64,000 nucleotides of DNA from the NCBI GenBank assembly GCA_015056325.1, contig SVGL01000005.1, positions 86,642 to 150,641 of the forward strand, in the 5' to 3' direction. The number at the start of each line of letters is the position of its first letter. Within the stretch, counting starts at the first letter, position 1. Of this stretch, positions 24,947 to 33,592 are shown in pieces. The translations under genes were made by a program, and so were the position numbers. The notes beneath the pieces are model-generated. The model had not been told where the DNA came from, did no database searches, and saw nothing but the letters and a program-made list of their open reading frames with translations. The DNA comes from Clostridiales bacterium. Lineage in GTDB: Bacteria; Bacillota; Clostridia; Christensenellales; Aristaeellaceae.

Positions 24947-27141
24947 GCTTCCTCATGGCCCTGGCTCAGGCGGTATTGCTTGGGCGTCATGCCGGTGGCC
25001 GCCTTGAACTGCACGAAGAAATACTGGATGTTCTCCACGCCGATCAGCGGGCCGAAGTCCTTGATTTTGACGTCCGTCTCCCGCAGCAGGCGCTTAGCCT
25101 CCTCGATTCGCAGACCGTTGATACATTCAGAAACGGACATCCCGTGCGTCTGTCGGAATACACGCCCCAGATAAGCCGACGACATGGAGAAATGGTCAGC
25201 CAACATCTGCAGGCTCAGCGCAGGATCCCGGAATTGCTCCTGGATCATCCGCATGATCGCTTCCGGAAGCTGCCCCTGGCGCGCACGCCGCTCCTGACGG
25301 GTTTTCTCTGTAATGGGATTGAACAGCTCAAAGAAGTAACGATCCACATCCGCCAGTTTCTCCGCCTGTTGGAGGCGCAGAACGAACTCCTTACGTGCCT
25401 CCTTGTAGGGCGGTGTTGTCTCAGGGAACAATTCATAATACAGTTTTAGCACAGAACGTGCCAGATGCGTCAATGAAAACTCGACGCTCTGGTACGTTTT
25501 TCCGTTCAACAGATCAATGAAGGTCCGGTAGGCGTCCTTTACATCATCATCATTGCCCAGGCGCAGTGCCTCGATGATGCGCTCACACTGTTGTTCCGCC
25601 ATCACAGAAGAATCCTCCAGGGCAGGCAGCTCGGAAATGCAGCGTACGGGCTTCTCATCATACAGCAGACGCAGCTGATAGGCTTCAACAAGCTGGTTGT
25701 AGCTGCCGGAAAGCTCGCCCCAGGTGGATACCGGCTCACCAATGACGATAGACCAGCGCGGATAGGTGCCGACCATCTGGGAGCACAAATTCATCACAGC
25801 CTGATGGTCAGCCGGCTGCACCAGCAGAACGGTATGATCATCAGGAACCGAAACTGCCTCGCTGGCAGGGAAATAAGGGCGAACGAAATCCATCAAATGC
25901 TCAAGGCGGTTTGTGCTGACAAAAATGGGAATAAGCGCTTCGCCATCACGCAGAGACATGTCGTATTCCGCGGCGATGCTTCCGCTGGTTTTTTCTTGGC
26001 CCAGGAGGAGTCCGGACAAAACGGAATCCCGCAGCATCCGGCGAAGTGCGTCGTTGATGCGGTTGGAGTCTGCTGATTGACTGATCAGCGCGTTGAGCTG
26101 TTCAACAGGGGTTTTTTTACCATCCTTGGCATTGTTAATGCCGGAAAGGGAGACCTGTATATCGTGGAAAGGCATCCACACCCTGACAACGACCAGCACC
26201 GTACCGATCATCAGCGCGATAAAAGCCAGGATCACCGTCAGGTAAACGCTGCTTTCCATACGGGTCAAACCAGTTAAATGCTTATCGTAGGGGAGCAGCC
26301 GGGCGTAATACCAGTCCCGGTTCTTCATGCGCGTGAAAAGGCACAGCTGCTTTGTTCCATACTCATCCGTCCAAACGAAATTGGCGGTGTTTTTGCCTTG
26401 AGCCAGTTGCGTCCGCAGCTCATCCAGTAGGCGGGCATCTTCTATTTGACAAGCCTCAGTGGTTGCGATCACATTTCCCTGGGCATCCATCATCAGGGCG
26501 GGCTCATCCGGTTCGGTGCCCAGGTAGAGTTCGGCAAACCAACGGCTGCTGATGTTGAGCATCATCACATTGTCGGCGGTTCCGCCGTTGCCGGTGAGGT
26601 CAAAATAGAGGATGGAGAACATCGCTCGGTTGGCGCTGGAGGAAGAGGAGACGGAGTAACGTGGAATGGGCTGAAGCCGCTGTGAAGATGTCTTGTTCAG
26701 CATCAGTTGCAGGGCGTCCTGATCGCGGAAAACGGGTGCAGGGTCGCTTACCGCACCGGAGGAAAGGGTGCTGTAGACATAATCCTGCTTGCCGTTGTAC
26801 ACATAGATGGAGTCAATCACAGAGCTGGAGGCGGTGAAATCATTCAAAGCGCGCAAGCCGTCGATCATATCTGAGTTGCTAAGCTCACTATAGGTGCGCA
26901 GCTTCTTCACGCTATGGATATTGTAGATCTGCGCGGACAGATTCTGCAGCACGCCCTCAGCCATGGAGGCGGTGCTGTTGACCTGCTTGACAAAATCGCT
27001 GCTCAGGGTGTTTATGGACTGCCATAAAGCAGACTGAAAACCAAAGTACATCGACAGAAACACGCCGATGACCACAACCGAAATACCAAGCAAGAGAATA
27101 TATAGATTGCGATAAGCAGATCTGTGTTCTGGGTATTTCAT
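24943..27141 (-). CDS. Membrane-anchored AraC-family sensor-regulator
   Basis: This 732-residue one-protein signalling device has membrane helix 1 at residues about 13-36 ('LYILLLGISVVVIGVFLSMYF'), an extracellular sensor of about 260 residues, helix 2 near 300 ('YLTVILAFIALMIGTVLVVV'), a cytoplasmic linker and a C-terminal AraC double helix-turn-helix ('LSLQMLADHFSMSSAYLGRV', 'GMTPKQYR'). This is the plan of AraC-type regulators that control neighbouring ABC importers in Clostridia. ATG 27141 has TGGAGGAAG upstream. It is divergent from the FbpA-like importer genes, which it probably activates. Its stop overlaps the stop of the permuted mutase gene by 3 bases, tail to tail. Confidence 0.9.
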   Translation of the reverse strand: MKYPEHRSAYRNLYILLLGISVVVIGVFLSMYFGFQSALWQSINTLSSDFVKQVNSTASMAEGVLQNLSAQIYNIHSVKKLRTYSELSNSDMIDGLRALNDFTASSSVIDSIYVYNGKQDYVYSTLSSGAVSDPAPVFRDQDALQLMLNKTSSQRLQPIPRYSVSSSSSANRAMFSILYFDLTGNGGTADNVMMLNISSRWFAELYLGTEPDEPALMMDAQGNVIATTEACQIEDARLLDELRTQLAQGKNTANFVWTDEYGTKQLCLFTRMKNRDWYYARLLPYDKHLTGLTRMESSVYLTVILAFIALMIGTVLVVVRVWMPFHDIQVSLSGINNAKDGKKTPVEQLNALISQSADSNRINDALRRMLRDSVLSGLLLGQEKTSGSIAAEYDMSLRDGEALIPIFVSTNRLEHLMDFVRPYFPASEAVSVPDDHTVLLVQPADHQAVMNLCSQMVGTYPRWSIVIGEPVSTWGELSGSYNQLVEAYQLRLLYDEKPVRCISELPALEDSSVMAEQQCERIIEALRLGNDDDVKDAYRTFIDLLNGKTYQSVEFSLTHLARSVLKLYYELFPETTPPYKEARKEFVLRLQQAEKLADVDRYFFELFNPITEKTRQERRARQGQLPEAIMRMIQEQFRDPALSLQMLADHFSMSSAYLGRVFRQTHGMSVSECINGLRIEEAKRLLRETDVKIKDFGPLIGVENIQYFFVQFKAATGMTPKQYRLSQGHEEA

Positions 27142-27190
27142 GCCGCTTCCTCCAATGTATTCGTTTCCGCATGGACATAATACCACACTT

Positions 27191-27292
27191 TTTGAACATT
27201 TCAAACATGTTCGAAAAAATACTTTGAAATTTGTATATTGTCGAAAAGGTTCGATTTTTGCACTTTACAATGCGAAGGCTTGATTTTATACT
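27191..27292 (+). promoter_or_regulatory. Promoter and candidate operator of the FbpA/AfuA-like importer
   Basis: TTTACA (27264-27269) and TATACT (27287-27292) are 17 bases apart. Upstream, TTTGAA-CAT-TTCAAA (27191-27205) and overlapping GAACAT/ATGTTC (27194-27212) are inverted repeats suited to the divergent AraC-type regulator. A CGGAGTC/GACTCCG hairpin (27304-27327) lies in the leader. Confidence 0.65.
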
Positions 27293-27353
27293 GAAGTCAA
27301 CAACGGAGTCCGGGAGAGATGACTCCGAATTTAATAAGAAAGAGGGTTCCCAC

Positions 27354-28367
27354 ATGAAGAAGATCCTTGCTCTCGTTTTGGCATGCATGATGCTGCTGTC
27401 CGTCTCTGCGTTTGCAGAGGAAAAGGACCCTGCAAGCTACTCCGGCAATGTCATGATGTACTCCTCCGCCGGTGAAGACATCGTTCTGGCCATCAAGGAA
27501 GCTTTCGAAGCCAAGTATCCCAATGTGACCCTGGACTACTACGCTGCCACCTCCGGCAAGTGCGTGACCAAGCTGGCCACCGAAATCCAGGCCAACGCCG
27601 TTGCCTGCGACGTGTTCTGGCCCGCTGACTTCTCCACCACCATCTCCATGAAGAACCAGGGCCAGCTGCAGCACTACGTGTCCAAGCACGACGCTGCCAT
27701 CGATCCCCAGTTCAAGGATCCCGACGGCTACTTCACCGGCGCCCGTATGCTGGTCTTCGGCTTCACCTACTCCACCATCGCCTGCGATCCCTCCGAGATC
27801 CCCGCGAACTATGACGAGATCCTGACCGATAACTTCTATAACCAGATCCTGCTGTCCGATCCCACCGGCTCCGCTTCCACCCGCGCCCTGGTGTATGCTT
27901 TCGTGAACAACGAGAAGTACGGCTGGGAGTACTTCGAGAAGCTGAAGGAACTGCGCGCTGAGCTCGAGTCCTCCTCCGGCGCCGTGAACAACAAGGTTGC
28001 ATCCGGCTCCTACAAGCTGGCTTTCGGTCTGGACTACACCACCCGCAACCTGATCGCCACCGGTTCTCCCGTTGATTTCAAGAACACCACCGACATGATC
28101 GCCATGGCGGCTCCCATCTGCATCCCCGTTGGTTGCCCCAACACTGAGCTGGCTCAGCTGCTGTATGACTTCATTCTGGATCCCGCCGGCGGCCAGAAGA
28201 TCCTGACCCAGTTCTACACCACCCCCGTTGCCAGCGGCGTTGAGCTGCCCGAAGGCATGCTGGATTCCGCTTACATCGCTGCCAACTGCATGCCCATCGA
28301 CTTTGTGGATCTGTCCAACACCTCCACCGAGCTGCTGGATAAGTTCGACGCTATCTTCAAGAAGTAA
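27354..28367 (+). CDS. ABC transporter substrate-binding protein, iron(III)/sugar-phosphate (FbpA/AfuA-like) type
   Basis: The 337-residue exported binding protein has the signal peptide 'MKKILALVLACMMLLSVSAFA' followed by 'NVMMYSSAGEDIVLAIKEAF', 'ANAVACDVFWPADFSTT' and a hinge region typical of the class C family that includes FbpA (ferric iron), AfuA (hexose phosphates) and PhnS-like proteins. I cannot see the FbpA iron-ligand tyrosine pair. The local genes (a phosphoglycerate mutase, sugar regulators) make a phosphorylated organic compound a reasonable guess, but this is inference. The Cys at position 11 is within the hydrophobic core, not a clear lipobox. First gene of a four-gene importer operon. 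Confidence 0.85.
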   Translation: MKKILALVLACMMLLSVSAFAEEKDPASYSGNVMMYSSAGEDIVLAIKEAFEAKYPNVTLDYYAATSGKCVTKLATEIQANAVACDVFWPADFSTTISMKNQGQLQHYVSKHDAAIDPQFKDPDGYFTGARMLVFGFTYSTIACDPSEIPANYDEILTDNFYNQILLSDPTGSASTRALVYAFVNNEKYGWEYFEKLKELRAELESSSGAVNNKVASGSYKLAFGLDYTTRNLIATGSPVDFKNTTDMIAMAAPICIPVGCPNTELAQLLYDFILDPAGGQKILTQFYTTPVASGVELPEGMLDSAYIAANCMPIDFVDLSNTSTELLDKFDAIFKK

Positions 28368-28402
28368 GCTATTCGCAGCTGAACGTCAACAGTCATAATA
28401 CG

Positions 28403-28439
28403 GGCCGGCAGACAGGTTATGTCAACTTGGCTGCCGGCC
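28403..28439 (+). terminator. Intercistronic hairpin after the binding-protein gene
   Basis: GGCCGGCAG/CTGCCGGCC with a 19-base loop, followed by TTTCC, lies between the binding-protein stop and the first ATPase gene. It probably lowers read-through or protects the 5' message, which keeps the binding protein in excess. Confidence 0.6.
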
Positions 28440-28501
28440 TTTCCTCAAAAGATGCGGCGCTTCGCGTGCTGCATAAGATCCACAGAGAGGAGATTCCGCA
28501 C

Positions 28502-29587
28502 TTGGTTAAGTATGATAACATTACTATCCGCTACGGAGCTCACACCGTTGTGGAAGATTTCTCCCTGGAGATTCACAAGGGAGAAATTCTGGGCATTGTT
28601 GGGCCCTCCGGCTGCGGCAAAACCTCGCTGGTTCGTGCACTGGGCGGCTTCCTGAATCCCGTGCAAGGTGAGATCTACATCAATGGTGATCTGGTGTACA
28701 GCAAGCAGAAGCGTGTCAATCGCTCGCCGGAGTCCCGCCATCTGGGCATCGTGTTCCAGGATTATGCCGTGTGGCCCCATCTGTCCGTGTGGGACAACGT
28801 GATGTACCCCCTGAAGAAGCGCCGAGTCCCCAAGGAGCAGGCGAAGGAAATGGTCGCCCATGCGTTGGAACAGGTGCAGATGAAGGGCTACGAGAAGTAC
28901 ATGCCTTCCCAGCTGTCCGGCGGCCAGCAGCAGCGTGTCGCCATCGCCCGTGCACTGACCTGCTCCAACGAGCTGATCATCATGGACGAGCCCATCACCA
29001 ACCTGGACGCTAAGCTGCGCGAGGGCATGCTGGATGAGATTCGCATGCTGCAGCAGCGTCTGCATACCACCATCATCTACATCACCCACGATCAGGAAGC
29101 TGCCCTGCAGCTTTGTGACCGTGTGGTCATCATGGAGCCCAACGGCAAAATCAGCCAGATCGGCACAGATGAAGAGATCATCGAACATCCCGCCAACCGC
29201 TTTGTGTTCAGCTTCATCGGCGTGAGCAACTTCATCCCCGTGGTGGAGAAGGCTGGAAAGTACTATCTCTGGAAGGCAGAGGGTGCCCTCTGCTTTGCAG
29301 ACAAGACGCCTGCCGGCTATCTCTCTGGCAAGCAGAATGTGATGGGTATCCGCCCGATGGATATCGTCTTTGATGACGCCAGCCCTGTCAAGGGTGAGAT
29401 CACCCAGGCGGTGTTCCTGGGCAGCATGTACAACTTCTTCGTGAAGGTCAACGATGTGGAGCTGCGCGTGCAGCGTTCCACCCTGGATTCGCTGGATGGC
29501 CGTGAATATCTTGAGGGCGAGACGGTTGGTCTGCGGTTCCTGAACGAGAAGTACTACGAAGCAGAAGAGGGCGAGGTGTCTGTATGA
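28502..29587 (+). CDS. ABC importer ATPase 1
   Basis: The 361-residue ATPase has Walker A 'GPSGCGKTS' near residue 35, a Q-loop in 'FQDYAVWPH', the signature 'LSGGQQQR' near 140, Walker B 'LIIMDEPI' and the switch His in 'IYITHD', then a TOBE-like C-terminal domain. TTG 28502 is chosen because AGGAG lies 9 bases upstream, and a longer start would overlap the preceding hairpin. Its stop overlaps the permease ATG by 4 bases, which implies coupling. Two different ATPase genes in one importer operon is unusual but known in this family. Confidence 0.9.
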   Translation: MVKYDNITIRYGAHTVVEDFSLEIHKGEILGIVGPSGCGKTSLVRALGGFLNPVQGEIYINGDLVYSKQKRVNRSPESRHLGIVFQDYAVWPHLSVWDNVMYPLKKRRVPKEQAKEMVAHALEQVQMKGYEKYMPSQLSGGQQQRVAIARALTCSNELIIMDEPITNLDAKLREGMLDEIRMLQQRLHTTIIYITHDQEAALQLCDRVVIMEPNGKISQIGTDEEIIEHPANRFVFSFIGVSNFIPVVEKAGKYYLWKAEGALCFADKTPAGYLSGKQNVMGIRPMDIVFDDASPVKGEITQAVFLGSMYNFFVKVNDVELRVQRSTLDSLDGREYLEGETVGLRFLNEKYYEAEEGEVSV

Positions 29588-31311
29588 AAATGAGTTTCAA
29601 TCGTACAAACCGTGACCTGGCCCGCATGGATGGCAAGAAGTTTGGTCTGGATCAGATCATGACCACGCTTTGCTTCCTCATCATGACGACGGTGGTCATT
29701 CTGCCCGTGGTCATGATCATCTACAACACCTTCTGGGACGGTACCAAGCTGGATCTGGAGATGTTCGCCCGTGTCATCCTGCGCGAAGAAAATCTGACCG
29801 CCATGAAGAACACGGTCATCATCGCCATTTTTGCAACGCTGCTTGCAACCATCGTGGGTGTGTTCTTTGCCTGGCTTCTGGGCCGCAGCGACATTCCCAT
29901 GAAGGGCCTGATGCGATGGCTGTTCTCCATCCCCTTCATGATTCCGCCCTTCCTGGCAGCCATGGCGTGGGACATGATGTTCTCCGGCCGCGGCGGCTAC
30001 ATCAACCGTTTGTTGATGAATATCTTTAACCTCCGCGATGCGCCCTTTAACATCAATACCGTTGCAGGCATCATCGTCATCGAGGTCATCTATTACTTCC
30101 CCTTCGTGTACATGCAGGTGGTTTCTGCGCTGGAGCGCATGGACCCCACCCTGGAGGAATCCGCCCGCATTGCCGGCGCCAAGCAGTGGTACGTTATCCG
30201 CAAGATCACTCTGCCGCTGACCATCCCTGCCATCTCCTCCGGTACGCTGCTGGTGCTGATCACCTCCCTGTCCAACTACGGCATTCCTTCCATGTTGGGC
30301 TACTCCAAGAACATCTTCACCCTGCCGACAATGATCGTTGAGCGCGTGAACCGTGCCGGCGGCGATTTCCAGGGCATCCGTGAAGCGACCGCCCTGTCCG
30401 TCGTGCTGGTGATTGTGGTGTCTATTGCCCTGTTTGTGCAGCGCAAACTCCTCAAGGCTGGTCGTTATGACATCATCAAGGGTAAGTCCATGCGCCCAGC
30501 GATGATCAAGCTCCGTGCAGCGAAATATCCGCTGCTGGTGTTCTCCATCATCTTCCTGGTGCTGGTCGTGCTGACTCCCCTGGTGATCATTCTGCTGGTC
30601 AGCTTCCTGCGCGCGTACGGCCTGCCCTTCGAGCTCAAGAATTTCTCCTTTGTCAACTACCAGAAGATTCTCATCGGCAACAAGGCGGTTACCGACTCGA
30701 TCAAGAACAGCTTGTTCCTGGGCTTCGGTTCCGGCTTTGTGTGCCTGTTCCTGGGCGTCATGCTGTCCTACGTGATCTACAAGGTCAAGCCCCGCGGCAG
30801 CGGCGCGCTGGAAACCCTGGCGGTGCTGCCCTACTCCCTGCCCGGCACGGTCATGGCCATTGGCTGTATCCTGGCCTGGAGCGGCGCTGTGTTCGGCATT
30901 ACGCTGTACAACACCATCTGGATCATCATGGTGGCATACATTGCCCGCTATCTGAGCTACACGCTCAAATCCTGCTCCGCATCGCTGCAGCAGGTGCATC
31001 TGTCGCTGGAGGAAGCCAGCCGTTCCTGCGGTGCGACCCACATGCAGTCCCTGATGGATATCACCCTGCCGCTGATCAAGCCGGCCATGGTGTCCAGCTT
31101 CTTCCTCGTCTTCCTGCCTGCCATGCGTGAGCTGACCACCTCCGTCCTGCTGTATGGCCCCAACAGCCGTACCCTGGGCGTGCAGATCCAGCAGCTTCGT
31201 GTCAATGGCTACATGACGCAGGCTGCAGCACTTTCCGTGGTCGCCATTGCCATCATCATGATCTGCAACGGCGTCGTCAAATCCATCACAAAGGATAGGA
31301 AGGGCGTGTAA
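29584..31311 (+). CDS. Fused two-domain ABC importer permease
   Basis: The 575-residue membrane protein joins two permease halves, as in FbpB/AfuB. Each half has its own EAA loop facing the ATPase: 'EESARIAGAKQWYVIRKITL' near residue 193 and 'EEASRSCGATHMQSLMDITL' near 475. About twelve membrane helices can be counted, including 'TTLCFLIMTTVVILPVVMII' and 'LLVFSIIFLVLVVLTPLVII'. It forms the channel of the importer encoded by its neighbours. Confidence 0.92.
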   Translation: MKMSFNRTNRDLARMDGKKFGLDQIMTTLCFLIMTTVVILPVVMIIYNTFWDGTKLDLEMFARVILREENLTAMKNTVIIAIFATLLATIVGVFFAWLLGRSDIPMKGLMRWLFSIPFMIPPFLAAMAWDMMFSGRGGYINRLLMNIFNLRDAPFNINTVAGIIVIEVIYYFPFVYMQVVSALERMDPTLEESARIAGAKQWYVIRKITLPLTIPAISSGTLLVLITSLSNYGIPSMLGYSKNIFTLPTMIVERVNRAGGDFQGIREATALSVVLVIVVSIALFVQRKLLKAGRYDIIKGKSMRPAMIKLRAAKYPLLVFSIIFLVLVVLTPLVIILLVSFLRAYGLPFELKNFSFVNYQKILIGNKAVTDSIKNSLFLGFGSGFVCLFLGVMLSYVIYKVKPRGSGALETLAVLPYSLPGTVMAIGCILAWSGAVFGITLYNTIWIIMVAYIARYLSYTLKSCSASLQQVHLSLEEASRSCGATHMQSLMDITLPLIKPAMVSSFFLVFLPAMRELTTSVLLYGPNSRTLGVQIQQLRVNGYMTQAAALSVVAIAIIMICNGVVKSITKDRKGV

Positions 31312-31313
31312 CA

Positions 31314-32417
31314 ATGGATCAGATCGTATTGAATCATGTCACAAAACGGTTTACCACCAAAACGCTGGGCACTGTTACAGCTGTTGGCGATTTCAACCTC
31401 AATGTGAAGGAAGGCGAATGCTTCTCCTTCCTTGGCCCTTCCGGCTGCGGCAAGACCACTACGCTGCGCATGATCGCCGGCTTTGAGGATCTGTCTGAAG
31501 GCGAGATCTATCTGGGCGGCAAGCCTGTGTCCATCCGCTCCAAGAACCTCTATGTTCCTCCAGAGGATCGCGGACTGGGCATGGTGTTCCAGGCTTTCGC
31601 CGTGTGGCCCCACATGAACATCTTCGATAACGTAGCCTTCCCCCTCAAGGTGCAGAAACGCCCCCGCGCAGAGATTCAGGAGCGGGTCGCCAAGGCGCTG
31701 AAGCATTGTAGCCTGGATGGCATGGAGAAGGTTTTCCCCTCTGATCTGTCCGGCGGTCAGCAGCAGCGTATCGCCCTGGCCCGTGCCATTGTGACCAATC
31801 CCAAGGTCATGCTGCTGGACGAGCCCCTGTCCAACCTGGATCCCAAGCTGCGTGAAAGCATGCGCTTTGAGATCAAGAAGCTGCAGAAGGAATTCAACTT
31901 CACCATCATCTTTGTGACTCATGACCAGTCTGAGGCGATGGCGCTGTCTGACCGCATGCTGGTGATGGACATGGGCAAGGTTGTGCAGATCGGCACCCCG
32001 ACGGAGCTTTACAACAAGCCCACCAGCCGCTTTGTGCACAGCTTCCTGGGCCAGTCCAACTTTACTGATGTGGATATTGTGGGCGGCCGCGTCTATCCCA
32101 AGGGCGACCACAGTCAGCCTCTGGGCGTAGATGCTCCTGCAAGCAGCGCTTCCACCATGGTGCTGGCGACCCGCCCCAACACCATTGACATGAACCACGA
32201 AGAAGGTTTCCGCGCCAAGGTCATCAAGCGTGCCTTCCTGACGGACTTCACCGAGTACTTTGTGGCAATCGGCGATCAGGTCATTCGCGTACAGACCCCG
32301 CATCGCAACATGTTCCATGCCGGCGACGATTGCTTCCTGCGCTTCCCGAACCCCGTGTGGTACGAGAGCGGAAAGGATGAAGCGGACGCTGAGCGCGAGC
32401 GTCGCACCCTTGTGTAA
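31314..32417 (+). CDS. ABC importer ATPase 2
   Basis: The 367-residue ATPase carries Walker A 'GPSGCGKTTTLRMIAGFE' near residue 40, signature 'LSGGQQQRIALARAI', Walker B 'VMLLDEPLSNLDPKLR', switch 'IFVTHDQSEAM' and a C-terminal TOBE domain. It starts 2 bases after the permease stop. It is clearly distinct from ATPase 1, so the complex may use a hetero-pair of ATPases, each contacting one permease half. This is inference. Confidence 0.92.
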   Translation: MDQIVLNHVTKRFTTKTLGTVTAVGDFNLNVKEGECFSFLGPSGCGKTTTLRMIAGFEDLSEGEIYLGGKPVSIRSKNLYVPPEDRGLGMVFQAFAVWPHMNIFDNVAFPLKVQKRPRAEIQERVAKALKHCSLDGMEKVFPSDLSGGQQQRIALARAIVTNPKVMLLDEPLSNLDPKLRESMRFEIKKLQKEFNFTIIFVTHDQSEAMALSDRMLVMDMGKVVQIGTPTELYNKPTSRFVHSFLGQSNFTDVDIVGGRVYPKGDHSQPLGVDAPASSASTMVLATRPNTIDMNHEEGFRAKVIKRAFLTDFTEYFVAIGDQVIRVQTPHRNMFHAGDDCFLRFPNPVWYESGKDEADAERERRTLV

Positions 32418-32463
32418 GGTCTGCTGAGTTCAAGCATTGTGTTTGGGCTTGAGAACTGATTCG

Positions 32464-32491
32464 GCTCCAGGGATTATCCCTGGAGCTTTTT
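32464..32491 (+). terminator. Terminator of the FbpA/AfuA-like importer operon
   Basis: GCTCCAGGG-ATTAT-CCCTGGAGC is followed by TTTTT, 46 bases after the last stop codon. Confidence 0.88.
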
Positions 32492-32497
32492 GCTAAC

Positions 32498-32540
32498 GAA
32501 TCCCCCCAATGTAGTTATTATACCTACATCAGGGGGATTC
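32498..32540. repeat. Long inverted repeat in the gap before the activase gene
   Basis: GAATCCCCC/GGGGGATTC with inner ATGTAG/CTACAT forms one long hairpin with a 9-base loop. No T-tract follows on either strand. Confidence 0.6.
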
Positions 32541-32575
32541 TGTCTATTGTCCGTTTTTACTGGTTCGGTTCATAC

Positions 32576-32603
32576 GAGGTTCCGGGGGATTGGTTTGTTT
32601 GGG
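32576..32603. repeat. Remnant of the tRNA-linked terminator sequence
   Basis: GAGGTTCCGGGGGATTGG and the following TTTGTTTGGG match the right arms of the terminators at 19626-19651 and 20141-20161 with few changes, although no tRNA end is present here. Confidence 0.45.
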
Positions 32604-32664
32604 CGGTTCGTACTGAGGGCATAAAAGCTTCAATACCTTCCCGGCCTTCATTGACACGCGGAAC

Positions 32665-33579
32665 TCACAAAAGGCTGCACACGTGAAGCCTGCCGCCACA
32701 GCGTTCCTGAAGGGTGGTCATCGCTGCTTGAACTAGTTTGCTTCCATCTATACCGAGATTAAACGACCCTCCCTGGAGGTTCAAGGCCCGGTACTTGTCC
32801 TGCGCGTGATTCATAACAGGGAACAAGTCCACTTGCTGGACGGAGGGGATTTCCATCAGAAAGTCCGCCATTGCATGCAGTTCCTCTGACAGCGCGTTTT
32901 CACCTTGAACCAGCGGAACTCGTATCCAGATGGGTTTCCGCATTTCTCCCAACAGTCGGATGTTCTCCAGAATCTGATGGTTGCCCGTTCCGCATAAGCG
33001 CTGATGGCGCGCTTCATCCATCGCCTTGAGGTCAATCAGGAAGAGATCGCAGTATTCCGCGACCCGCAGAATGCTTTCCTGCGGCACATTGGCAGCCGTA
33101 TCCACGCAGGTATGCAATCCCTGCCCCTTGCAAAGGGCCAAACAACTCCGCAGGAATTCTGCCTGCAGCATCGCTTCACCGCCAGAAAAAGTCACGCCGC
33201 CATTCTCGCCATAGAAGAGGCGATCCCTTGCCAGGAGGCTAACAAGCTCCTCCGGGGTGTATTCGCGTCCACATACTACCATGGCTTCCCCGGGACAGCA
33301 CGCTTCACACAACGCCTGCTTGTCGCAGCCCATGCAAAACGACAGGTCTACCCGATGTCCCTCCGCATCAAAATGATGCGCCCCCTTTGGGCACAGCGGC
33401 ACGCATTTTCCGCATTGCCTGCAGCGATTTCCGTAAAACATCATCCGTGGGGTCATGAGCCAGGACTCCGGATTATGACACCACCGACAGCGCAGATTGC
33501 AACCCATCAAAAAAGCAGTTGTACGAATTCCGGGCCCATCGTGCAGCGAGAACCTCTGGACATCCATCACAAGGCCCAT
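32665..33579 (-). CDS. Glycyl-radical-enzyme activating enzyme (radical SAM)
   Basis: The 304-residue protein carries the radical SAM motif 'CNLRCRWC' near residue 28, which binds the 4Fe-4S cluster that cleaves S-adenosylmethionine. An inserted ferredoxin-like part with 'CRQCGKCVPLCP' (near 55) and 'CMGCDKQALCEACCP' (near 85) marks the subgroup that activates non-PFL glycyl radical enzymes. The 'TFSGGEAMLQ' and 'IDLKAMD' segments are typical. It starts 13 bases after the stop of the glycyl radical enzyme gene and will install the glycyl radical on that partner. Confidence 0.93.
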   Translation of the reverse strand: MGLVMDVQRFSLHDGPGIRTTAFLMGCNLRCRWCHNPESWLMTPRMMFYGNRCRQCGKCVPLCPKGAHHFDAEGHRVDLSFCMGCDKQALCEACCPGEAMVVCGREYTPEELVSLLARDRLFYGENGGVTFSGGEAMLQAEFLRSCLALCKGQGLHTCVDTAANVPQESILRVAEYCDLFLIDLKAMDEARHQRLCGTGNHQILENIRLLGEMRKPIWIRVPLVQGENALSEELHAMADFLMEIPSVQQVDLFPVMNHAQDKYRALNLQGGSFNLGIDGSKLVQAAMTTLQERCGGRLHVCSLL

Positions 33580-33592
33580 GCTGTAAACCTCC

